A stretch of 64,000 nt of DNA from Desulfonatronovibrio magnus (GTDB lineage Bacteria > Desulfobacterota > Desulfovibrionia > Desulfovibrionales > Desulfonatronovibrionaceae), in contig NZ_KN882180.1 in assembly GCF_000934755.1 (NCBI RefSeq), forward strand, positions 1-64,000, read 5' to 3'. Shown one piece after another: positions 1 to 7,292 of this stretch. Numbering within the stretch: position 1 is the first letter of the stretch; every line of letters begins with the position of its first letter. The notes under the pieces were generated by a model. That model saw nothing but the letters and a program-made list of their open reading frames with translations. It ran no database searches and was not told the DNA's origin. Both the position numbers and the translations under genes were made by a program.

Positions 1-256
1 ATTTCTGCAGTCTTTCCTTTATCTCATCATCTGTCGGATCAGATTCAGGGTACATGCGGATTACCAGGTGGAAGTGGTTGCCTAAAAGTGCGAATCCCAG
101 CACATCTACAAAGTAGAGTTGCGACAGTTTCTTGATCAGGCCCAGCAGAAAGTCATTGTCTTTGTCCTTGATGGGCAGGCCCTGCAGGGCGGTTCGGGAT
201 ATAACATGGTATACTGTAGGTTGGTTTTCACGAATAAATCTGGCTATTCTTGGCAT
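1..256 (-). CDS. RAYT/IS200-like Y1 transposase, 3' end outside window
   Basis: The first 85 codons read from an ATG at 254-256 towards the window edge. They give a REP-associated tyrosine transposase (Y1_Tnp) N-terminus: an opening MPRIARF..., a YHVISR segment and the HUH metal-binding motif NHFHLV at about residues 60-65. This family nicks and joins single-stranded DNA at hairpins; the catalytic tyrosine would lie beyond position 1. The gene faces away from the pilus locus and a strong palindrome lies about 180 bp from its start. It may be intact or a remnant, because only the N-terminal part is visible. Confidence 0.8.
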   Translation of the reverse strand, partial: MPRIARFIRENQPTVYHVISRTALQGLPIKDKDNDFLLGLIKKLSQLYFVDVLGFALLGNHFHLVIRMYPESDPTDDEIKERLQK

Positions 257-312
257 GGTAAACCTCTGTTAGGGCTTGTGGTTGTTGGGTTGAAGGGAAT
301 GTAGCGAAATAT

Positions 313-426
313 GGTAGAAAATGCAACTTAAAGAACCTGTCCCAAATTTCTCTTATAGAATACAAACCCTCCACCCCGCCAACGGGAGGGTAGAAAATGC
401 AACTCAAAAAACCTGTCCCCAATTTC
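313..426. repeat. Two direct copies of a ~38-bp repeat
   Basis: Positions 313-350 and 389-426 both start GGTAGAAAATGCAACT and end in a CCTGTCCC..AATTTC block, differing at a few bases. The stretch between the transposase start and the decayed nuclease gene holds no other feature. Confidence 0.7.
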
Positions 427-979
427 ATTGTTCAATCATCTTCACATTTCGCGCTTGACGCGATGTGTGAAGATGATGGGCTGCGGTCACCAGAGCAAAA
501 GCATTGTCAGATTCAAGAAGATTATCCAAATCAGGCTCCCAGTCCAGAAGCTTAACCACTGGAAAATCCAGTCTCATGCGGCAGCCAAAAACTTCATAAC
601 CAAAACTGTCAGGCCTCCATCCGGTATTATCATCTGCCAGCACGGCAAGGCTGGCCAACGGCCGGGCATAACGGTCAAACAAACGGTAATGGTAGGTAAA
701 CATCCGCCTGGCAAAAACGTCTTCAGGATCTCCCTGTACCTCAATATGAACACTGACCCAACCCTCTTCTCCTGCAACCCTGAGCACTTGAACCAGTTTG
801 TCCACGAAACGCCGCCCCAGTTATGCATCCCGAGTCACTTGCTGCAGTTCTTTGTCCAGAAACTGATATCCCGCAGTCCAGTCAATCTCTTTATAAACAT
901 CAGGGAAAAAGAAGGCAATAAACTCTGGAAAATAGCGCTCCAAGGCTATCTTCCATGGGCTGACCTACTCATCCTGCAT
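425..979 (-). pseudogene. Decayed Rpn-family (PD-(D/E)XK) transposase-like nuclease
   Basis: One reading frame on the minus strand gives a typical N-terminus (WKIALERYFPEF at about 958-923, then a segment containing DVYKEIDW) and the nuclease core with the catalytic-type HIEVQ motif, but it is broken by in-frame stops at 965-967 (TAG) and 821-823 (TAA). It also ends early at 425, just after the ITAAH-like segment where relatives continue for well over 100 residues. Only the 126-residue central part remains as an open frame. Rpn/YhgA-like proteins are recombination-promoting nucleases that often occur as many decayed copies. A complementary C-terminal fragment of the same family lies at 33147-33795. 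Confidence 0.75.
435..477. repeat. 19-bp-arm palindrome at the broken end of the Rpn pseudogene
   Basis: ATCATCTTCACATTTCGCG (435-453) and its near-complement (459-477) match at 17 of 19 positions around a 5-base loop. It overlaps the premature end of the nuclease pseudogene and is close to the RAYT gene, so it may be a REP-like target. Confidence 0.7.
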
Positions 980-1068
980 CAGATCATGCTCCAGTACACT
1001 TTATTGGTTATAGCTTAATCCCTGCTTTAATTAGGCTGAAAAAGATCAAATACACTTAGAAAATCCTA

Positions 1069-2871
1069 TTAAGAAGGTATAGGTTTACAAGAGCTATCCC
1101 GTTCTCCATCTGTCACTCCATTAATTATCCTTACTTCACTATTCTTTGCATGTTCAGCGCATGTATCTTCTATATAAATAGTGCCTCCAGCATCAAACCT
1201 GATGCCTGTATTAGCACCAGATCTCTCGGTCGTTAATTGGGAGCGCTGGGCATATATATTTCCACCTGCCTCTAAATAAATGTTTATCCTGGCTTCAATA
1301 TTGACACCACGAATATCAATATTTCCTCCTGCTTTTATATGTATTTCTTCTCTATCACCACCAGAATTGCTTTCTGTTGAAAAAATCACACCTTCTTCTA
1401 GTGTAATATCTCCATTTTCTGATTCTAAAATAATCGAGCCGTGACCACTGTCAGGAGATGCTAAATTAACTCCAGATTCGATATATATTCCTCCGGGTGC
1501 AATATAATTAAAATGTTGACTTGATTGTAGACCGACAGCTGAAGTTAAGACAAGTATTTGATTCGCAGCGCATTCTATATCAGCATCTATGTTGTCTTCA
1601 TATCCTAAGTATTCGGTTGGTTCCTCACCCACACATAAAACAATACCGTCATTACCATTCACTGAGCACATCATCTGAGTATCAAGATAATGAAAAAATG
1701 AGTGACTACCCCAAGTCCTTATTCCTGTATGCAGGTTTTTCCCAACAGGGCTAAAGATGTATGTTTCTGAAAATGTAAGTCTATGTTCCCAAGGTCCGAA
1801 ATAAAAATCAGTAAAGTTTTCCATGTAATCAGGATCTGTATAATAATTTGTAGGTTCAAGATCAAAAACAGATGCCTGGACATTCCTTTGACCATCAGAA
1901 TTGCTGACGTATAATCTAATATAATGAAGGTCTGTCCACCATGGATCACTTCGAGGTTCAGGTATTTTAGGATCATCACTATTTGTTAATATTTTATGCC
2001 AATTAGTTGCGGCATTGACACTTCTTAATTGAAGTGCTCCTTTTTCACCAAGCCCTCTGTCAAACATAAATCTAAATCCTGGGTCTGCGTCATTATTTAA
2101 ACCCAAAACGGTATCAAAGTATATTCCGTAACCATGACCACCAGAACCTGCTGTAGTCCTAGCAACCGCCCTAACAACATAGTCATCACATTCATCCGGA
2201 ATGGGCAAAAAAAGTTTTTGTCCATCACCACCTACCGTGCTTGTGTTGCCAAGCACAACATTGCCTGTTACACGAGACTCATAACTGTTAGCATCTCCTG
2301 TTGAACCCCAGCGATCTTGATGGGGGTCGTCAGTGGGGTATATTGCGACGTCATGAATAAAGTCAGAAATTTGTACTTGATCCATGGTGGCAAAGTTAAA
2401 TTCTGTTCCCTCAAGTCCACCATTCCCATTATCCGAACCTACCTGTGCATACCCAAACAAAGCAGTCAACGTCTCCCCAGAATGTACATTACTCCTCAGC
2501 CCAACCTTCAAAACACAAGCACCAGAAGGAGCATTCTGATCACAGTCGCTTTCCATATATGAACCATTATTTTGGACAAATTCAATAAGCTTATTGGTAT
2601 CCACAGCAGCATCACTTCCAACAATACCTGTCACGCTATCCCTGAAATTTTTTAGGGATTCGATATCTTCAGGTGAATCTTTGCGGTATTCCCCGGTTAT
2701 TTTTGCCATGACCGAACTCAAATTGGCCGCATGGTCCAGATTCTCCAGAGGTTCATGACTTCTGGTCAGGGCAGTGCTCATAAAAGGGACCATCACAGCG
2801 GCCACAATACCGCCAACAACAATAACGGCGATTATTTCGAGAAGAGTGAAGCCTGAATTTTTATTATGCAT
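1069..2871 (-). CDS. Large prepilin-like protein with C-terminal beta-helix (MshQ position)
   Basis: The 600-residue product begins with a class III prepilin signal: a short basic leader, G/F cleavage site (NSGFTLLEIIAVIVV, the conserved E at +5) and a hydrophobic helix to about residue 30. The middle section (about 190-400) is rich in aromatic residues and looks like a lectin/LamG-type beta sandwich. From about 450 to 580 short repeats (GGNIDI, GGNIYA, GGTIYI) suggest a right-handed beta-helix. It is the last gene of the minus-strand pilin cluster, the place MshQ takes in MSHA operons, but sequence similarity to MshQ itself cannot be confirmed. Probable role: tip or adhesin subunit exported with the pilus. 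Confidence 0.72.
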   Translation of the reverse strand: MHNKNSGFTLLEIIAVIVVGGIVAAVMVPFMSTALTRSHEPLENLDHAANLSSVMAKITGEYRKDSPEDIESLKNFRDSVTGIVGSDAAVDTNKLIEFVQNNGSYMESDCDQNAPSGACVLKVGLRSNVHSGETLTALFGYAQVGSDNGNGGLEGTEFNFATMDQVQISDFIHDVAIYPTDDPHQDRWGSTGDANSYESRVTGNVVLGNTSTVGGDGQKLFLPIPDECDDYVVRAVARTTAGSGGHGYGIYFDTVLGLNNDADPGFRFMFDRGLGEKGALQLRSVNAATNWHKILTNSDDPKIPEPRSDPWWTDLHYIRLYVSNSDGQRNVQASVFDLEPTNYYTDPDYMENFTDFYFGPWEHRLTFSETYIFSPVGKNLHTGIRTWGSHSFFHYLDTQMMCSVNGNDGIVLCVGEEPTEYLGYEDNIDADIECAANQILVLTSAVGLQSSQHFNYIAPGGIYIESGVNLASPDSGHGSIILESENGDITLEEGVIFSTESNSGGDREEIHIKAGGNIDIRGVNIEARINIYLEAGGNIYAQRSQLTTERSGANTGIRFDAGGTIYIEDTCAEHAKNSEVRIINGVTDGERDSSCKPIPS

Positions 2872-2884
2872 GACGATACCTTAC

Positions 2885-3727
2885 TTATTCGGGACAGTTA
2901 ATTTCAACCCCAGTTCCAGAGCCATCAAAAGTAGAACTATAAGTAGTTGAAATGGGACTTGAGTCAAAAATTGATACACTAATTTCAATGCAGTTGTTAT
3001 CATTATAATTGGCTGTAACTAAATAATATGGACCTTGTCGCAAACCTGGCTCCATGCCATCTGTCCCTTCAACAATGCTCTCAATTACAATGTCTTCGGG
3101 ATTCCAGCATCCATCACAATCAAATGTAAACGCTCTTCGTGGGATACCTTCAACTGATTGATCACTTTCATCTCGTATCCAGACTTTAAAACTGAAAGAT
3201 TGGCCAGGGCTCGGATCAAAGGATGGAAAAAGATCTTCAGCATGGTGACTCCAGCTGATGCTTACAGGCTCGTCATGCCAAAGGTCTCTGTCAACTCTAA
3301 ACTGAGACTCTCTTGTACTGCCTGGGAAAACACGCCCCACAGAGATTACCCTTGGGCGGACAATTCCAGATTCTCCTGGCGTTACCTCTTGGCTATGAAA
3401 AGATATGTCGATTTCTTCATTGTCACTCATTGTTAAGAGAATTGGTTCGCTATTCTGCCAATCATACTCATCGAGGTTCAAGATATCCTCTTCAGCTTCC
3501 AAGGCAAATAGTCCATAATTCACCCCGGACATAGCCAGATACCTGGCCCGGTCTGATGGGTTGTAGGTCAATTCCGTGAACGTGGAAGATGTGGTCAGAG
3601 AAACAATCCCCGCTCCAAGAGCACCTGCAACAACCAGCACTGCCACCAGATAAATAAGAATTGATCCCTGCTGGGAGTAGCACAAGTTCGCAATGTTTTC
3701 CTGATCGCTCTGTTTGTGTTTTTTCAT
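2885..3727 (-). CDS. PilX/MshP-like minor pilus assembly protein
   Basis: The 280-residue product has an N-terminal stretch with QQGSILIYLVAVLVVAGALG at about 19-38, as in PilX/MshP proteins: a prepilin-like hydrophobic segment lacking the Glu5. It is followed by a segment (RARYLAMSGVNYGLFALE) that resembles the PilX helix, and the C-terminal half has a conserved-looking DCDGCW patch. It sits 3 bp downstream of the preceding pseudopilin and 13 bp upstream of the 600-residue protein, consistent with one operon. Function is inferred from position and the N-terminus. Confidence 0.7.
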   Translation of the reverse strand: MKKHKQSDQENIANLCYSQQGSILIYLVAVLVVAGALGAGIVSLTTSSTFTELTYNPSDRARYLAMSGVNYGLFALEAEEDILNLDEYDWQNSEPILLTMSDNEEIDISFHSQEVTPGESGIVRPRVISVGRVFPGSTRESQFRVDRDLWHDEPVSISWSHHAEDLFPSFDPSPGQSFSFKVWIRDESDQSVEGIPRRAFTFDCDGCWNPEDIVIESIVEGTDGMEPGLRQGPYYLVTANYNDNNCIEISVSIFDSSPISTTYSSTFDGSGTGVEINCPE

Positions 3728-3730
3728 GAA

Positions 3731-4213
3731 CTATTCTTCATCCTCTTCAGGCAGGGCCATGGTTTTTACAAATGTTTTCTGAGCATTATTGGCGCCTTTC
3801 ATGATCAGGGTTACTGTGAAATAGCCATCGCTGAGCTGGGAATCGTCAATTACAAATGATTCAACCCTGTCAGTCAGGTTATGTTGTATATTGTTTTTTT
3901 CAAAAATCAGAAAGTTTCCATCCAGTTCGAATTTATTCTCCGTTTCTTTAGAATTATCAGGATATATTGCATCGAACTTAATTACATCATTACCAAGCTC
4001 AACTTCATCAACAGAATCAGCGTAGGCCATCTCCACAGACATCCTTGTCAAAGCAACCTGGGCCTTTTGGGCCAGATGGGCGTTGTCCTCGGCCCACTTA
4101 TAGCTCTGAACCATCCTGACCATGAACAGTCCTCCGAACACTCCAATTATTCCAATCAGGACCAGCACGGTGATAAGTTCTATCAGGGTAAAGCCCTTGT
4201 TGTTTCTTGTCAT
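3731..4213 (-). CDS. Pseudopilin, PilW/GspJ/MshO-like
   Basis: The N-terminus MTRNNKGFTLIELITVLVLI is a textbook prepilin peptidase site (G/FTLIE) followed by a single transmembrane/polymerisation helix. The 160-residue length and the later segment with ALTRMSVEMAYADSV fit the PilW/GspJ group. It leads the three-gene block that continues with the PilX-like and large prepilin genes. Its start is 24 bp after the HepT stop, so it may be co-transcribed with the toxin-antitoxin pair. Confidence 0.8.
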   Translation of the reverse strand: MTRNNKGFTLIELITVLVLIGIIGVFGGLFMVRMVQSYKWAEDNAHLAQKAQVALTRMSVEMAYADSVDEVELGNDVIKFDAIYPDNSKETENKFELDGNFLIFEKNNIQHNLTDRVESFVIDDSQLSDGYFTVTLIMKGANNAQKTFVKTMALPEEDEE

Positions 4214-4237
4214 AACAATACCATATTTTTGTCAGGA

Positions 4238-4699
4238 TTAAACATCCCCGCTGCTCCCCTCAAGCAACTGGTCCCCAATCCACTTCTTCATGGTGGTAAG
4301 CACCAGTTCAATATCGCCAAGGTGATCAGTGCATATTGTACGGATTTCCTCATTGGAATCACCATGATAAAAATGAACCATGCGATTTCTGTAACCCGCC
4401 ATGTTTCTCAAAATTTGAACTTGATTATCAGGGATAAGTCTTACCCTGGCCAGGGCAGGGCCGATTTCCCTGTATTCTTCAACTGCCTGGCCAAATTTTT
4501 TGGCCTGAATATGTCTTCCAAGATCAAGCAGGGCTTCCAGGGCGCGGCGCAAGCATGATTCACAGGCCAGGGCGTTTCTGGGGTCCGCAAAAAAATCGTC
4601 AATGTTTTCAACAGGAAGTTCTCTTATGTTCGCGATCATGTTCTCAATCCATTGAACCCTGTCCGCAACAACGCGCCTGGAAATATCACCCCTGGTCAT
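4238..4699 (-). CDS. hepT: HepT-like RNase toxin (DUF86)
   Basis: The 153-residue helical protein carries the HEPN-type active site R-x4-H-x-Y (RNRMVHFY, about residues 108-115). HepT toxins are RNases whose tyrosine in this motif is AMP-modified by the partner MntA. The start codon overlaps the MntA stop by 4 bp (ATGA), so the two are translationally coupled. It is placed inside a pilin gene cluster. Confidence 0.88.
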   Translation of the reverse strand: MTRGDISRRVVADRVQWIENMIANIRELPVENIDDFFADPRNALACESCLRRALEALLDLGRHIQAKKFGQAVEEYREIGPALARVRLIPDNQVQILRNMAGYRNRMVHFYHGDSNEEIRTICTDHLGDIELVLTTMKKWIGDQLLEGSSGDV

Positions 4700-5154
4700 A
4701 TGTTGCCTCCAAAAAGCAGGCGAAGCCTCTCCCTGTGAAAAGGCATCAGGTCTCCAGCCCTTCTCAGAATGTACAGGTCGTATTCATCGGCCTGGTATTC
4801 ATCCGCAGCATAAAGCCTTTGTCCCTGGATGATCCTTGAAGCCAGAAAAGGTGGTGCTTCCGGCAGAAAAACCAGGTCCACCCGGCTGACCCCGAAAAAG
4901 TCTTCCAGCCGGCTGCAAAGCTCCACCTTTTGTTTTGGCGACGTCTTGACACCAGGCATGGGCAGGACCCCGATATCCAAGTCTGAACAGGATGCACGCA
5001 TTTTTTCGGTTTGATTTCTGATCCAGGAATAAGCATCCTTTGCCCGGCTGCCAAAGGCGTAAGCAATGGTTATGGAAAACTCTCTGCAGATGGCGGCAAG
5101 GTCTTTTTCCCTGGATTCTGATTTATATATTGTTGTTGATAGAGACATAATCAC
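4696..5154 (-). CDS. mntA: MntA-like minimal nucleotidyltransferase antitoxin
   Basis: The minimal nucleotidyltransferase signature is present: FGSRAKD (about residues 35-41), then SDLDIGV about 20 residues later, and a third acidic strand VDLVFL. The loop between the GS and DxD parts is longer than the usual ten or so residues. In characterised systems MntA transfers AMP to HepT and so neutralises it. Order (antitoxin first, 4-bp overlap) is standard. The region upstream holds the inverted-repeat element at 5178-5377. Confidence 0.88.
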   Translation of the reverse strand: MIMSLSTTIYKSESREKDLAAICREFSITIAYAFGSRAKDAYSWIRNQTEKMRASCSDLDIGVLPMPGVKTSPKQKVELCSRLEDFFGVSRVDLVFLPEAPPFLASRIIQGQRLYAADEYQADEYDLYILRRAGDLMPFHRERLRLLFGGNI

Positions 5155-5177
5155 TTGAGACTTAAAAGTTATCAGTT

Positions 5178-5377
5178 AATTGTTAAGGAGCATTACGCGT
5201 TTCTGACAACCAGATAGGGGACAGTCCCGAAGCCAGGGACAGTCCCCCTCCGGGCTGTAAGCCTCCGGGCAGGAAGCCGTGCCAAGGCATGATAAATCGC
5301 TTTTAACCCCAAAAAAAACTGTGACAAACACATCATTTTTTTCAGTTGTCAGAAACGCGTAATGCTCCCAATTGTTA
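5178..5377. mobile_element. MITE-like element with 24-bp perfect inverted ends and 8-bp direct repeats
   Basis: The inverted ends are 5187-5210 and 5345-5368; the left one starts GGAGCATTACGCGTTTCTGA, and all 24 positions pair. AATTGTTA occurs directly outside each end (5178-5185 and 5370-5377) and is a candidate target duplication, with one extra base on each side. The 134-bp interior has no gene. It contains GGGACAGTCCC and the CCTCCGGGC module also found in other repeat families of this window. A caveat is that AATTGTTA is also part of simple repeats common here. Confidence 0.75.
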
Positions 5378-5626
5378 TTAGTTGAAGAAAAAACGTTATG
5401 ATTTCAAATGTTTAGGCCGTGAAAACGTCTGGACATCTAAAGCTTGTAAAATGGAAATAAATCCAAGGGGTTGCACAAGAAATTTTGACTGTCCAGTTAA
5501 GGATTATGTTCTGGTATATATTCTGATTCATCAATTTCAGTCATAAGATAGAATTCGGTAATCCCCCCAGAAGCACTACTTGATCACCTTTTCCGCTGAT
5601 TGCAGTTTTCTGTCCATTTATACCTG
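5378..5626. other. Intergenic stretch, nothing recognised
   Basis: AT-rich sequence between the inverted-repeat element and the pseudopilin stop; no gene, strong hairpin or repeat copy was seen. Confidence 0.5.
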
Positions 5627-6103
5627 TTATTGAATAAACCCGGTTTCAGGGGTTATGGTGATTGTCTGTGTGTTGCCAACGGATATATCATATGGGTTGG
5701 AAAAATTTTCAGGATCGCTGCCTTCAAGATAAGGTCTGCCACGAGCGGCACTAAACATGATGGTATCCTGAGGAGAAAGAGTTGCATCAAGATCATTATT
5801 TTCTGCGCTGTTTTCCCCTGGTAGATTTGGAACTGAACCATTATCCCTTACAAGTGTATACTTATTCGCCTCAATCTCAATCCCCCAGGCAACAATATCC
5901 CCCATGGCCCGGAGCTGGGCGTAGCGAAGATGAGCCTTAAGGGTATTAGCCGCGGCCAGATCATCAGCCCCGGTATCCTGATATCTGGAAACAGCCACTG
6001 CTGCTATTATCCCCAGGATAATGAGGACCGCCACAACTTCCAGCAAGGTAAAGCCCTTGCATGACTTGGGGTATGTATGTACGTTATGTTGCTTATTCAT
6101 CAT
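5627..6103 (-). CDS. Pseudopilin, GspH/MshC-like
   Basis: The 158-residue product has a prepilin site after a 16-residue leader (CKGFTLLEVVAVLIILGII) and a hydrophobic helix, then ANTLKAHLRYAQLRAM, a segment typical of GspH/FimT-type pilins. Start codons ATGATG at 6101-6103 and 6098-6100 are equally possible. It is the most upstream gene of the minus-strand pilin set. It is separated from the next pilin genes by the MntA-HepT pair and the small inverted-repeat element. Confidence 0.8.
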   Translation of the reverse strand: MMNKQHNVHTYPKSCKGFTLLEVVAVLIILGIIAAVAVSRYQDTGADDLAAANTLKAHLRYAQLRAMGDIVAWGIEIEANKYTLVRDNGSVPNLPGENSAENNDLDATLSPQDTIMFSAARGRPYLEGSDPENFSNPYDISVGNTQTITITPETGFIQ

Positions 6104-6231
6104 AAACTTACCTTATCCGCAAGAAAAATAGAAAGTCAATTTAAAAAGTGATCAAAATATATATTTCTCTGAAAATACATGAAAGGCGATTATCCCATGC
6201 TGAAGCTCGTTAACAAGGTCATGGAGCAGTC

Positions 6232-6366
6232 CCATATTTGGACATTGGGACAGTCCCCGCGAGGAACTGTGAGAAAGATTGATACTGAACTGGTTTCTGG
6301 AAGAAATTTGCTTTAATGAAAAAATATACACAGCGAGGGACAGTCCCCCTCCGGGCTGTAAGCCTC
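6232..6366 (+). repeat. Repeat A, copy 1 (truncated)
   Basis: The 5' half of the roughly 290-bp A repeat. It runs from GGGACAGTCCCCGCGAGG, through a GATTGATACTGAA block, to the second GGGACAGTCCCC and the start of the CCTCCGGGC module, where similarity stops. No coding capacity is evident. Confidence 0.75.
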
Positions 6367-6562
6367 AAAATTAATGAAGGAATATAAGCTTACAATGTTT
6401 TCATTGACAGGAATTTAGCTTTGATTCATAGTCAAACATCTGAGTGATAATAGGTAATCATATTTATGGTTTTTGTCTTCTATCATAACTCATAACTAAT
6501 TCGGGCTGTGCCCATAACACAGATGAAATAAGGGGCGTTTAGTTGAAGCGCTTCACCCTGTG

Positions 6563-6838
6563 GGTCCGGGACCGAACCTACGACTAACTTGAAATAGCCT
6601 TAGCGCGAGATTGCTTCGCTTCGCGCGCAACAAGGATTGCCGCGCTCGAAGACTCGCTCGCAATGACACCTGAGCTGACAGGGATGTGGTAACTGAAAAC
6701 CTGTCATTGCGAGGGAGCCTAAGCGACCGAAGCAATCTGTATCGTAAAACCGTAATGCTTTGAATTTATTGCATATACGTTTGTAGTTACTTAGAAGCTC
6801 CTCACCTGGGCGGACCGGGACCGAACCTGTGAGTAACT
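6563..6838. repeat. Modules D and E, copy 1
   Basis: E (about 6596-6785) runs from a GAGATTGCTTCGCTTCGC start through GCTCGCAATGACA and back to CGAAGCAATCT, so its ends are complementary and it can fold as a long hairpin. D (6788-6838, plus a decayed D at 6563-6590) is a roughly 50-bp GC-rich palindrome between AGTTACT and AGTAACT. The short open frames here are not credible genes. Confidence 0.7.
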
Positions 6839-6842
6839 TTAG

Positions 6843-7095
6843 GATACTGTCACTTTTCTGGAAATTGGGACAGTCCCCGCGAGGTACTATAAAAAAGATT
6901 GATACTGCATTGGTTCCTGGTAGAAATTTGTTTTAATGGAAAAATTTACACAGCGAGGGACAGTCCCTGTGCCTGGCGCAAAGCTCCCATCTTTGACGGA
7001 ACTTTGCTGGCAAATGTGCATCAATCAAAGCAAAAATCGTCAAAATGTGAAAACTGTAAACATCTGATTTTATTAGCAAAACGATTGTAGTTACT
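6843..7095 (+). repeat. Repeat A, copy 2 (lacks the ~31-nt module)
   Basis: An almost full A repeat ending GATTGTAGTTACTTGTAAG. At 6961-6975 it reads CAGTCCCTGTGCC, where most copies carry an extra roughly 31 bases. No gene was recognised in it or in the 200 bp before the lipoprotein start. Confidence 0.8.
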
Positions 7096-7292
7096 TGTAA
7101 GGATTATTTTAAAAACAATGATTTTTTATATAGTTTAGTCTGGAGTCCTTTGAATTGGTACTTTAGTTTGACTTCGGACATTGACTTTGCTGTTTTTGCA
7201 TATCTCAAAATTTTTGGTTTTTTTCTGCGATTTTGAAATTATATTAGAATTGCAAATATTTAATTTCTGGAATTCCTGGCGGGAGTATAAAA

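Noticed and set aside
428-1018. Plus-strand open frame of 196 codons
   Set aside because: It is the antisense shadow of the Rpn pseudogene, whose family motifs are on the minus strand.
6104-7292. Short open frames in repeats A and E
   Set aside because: Frames are not conserved between copies of the same repeat, so they are not selected for coding.
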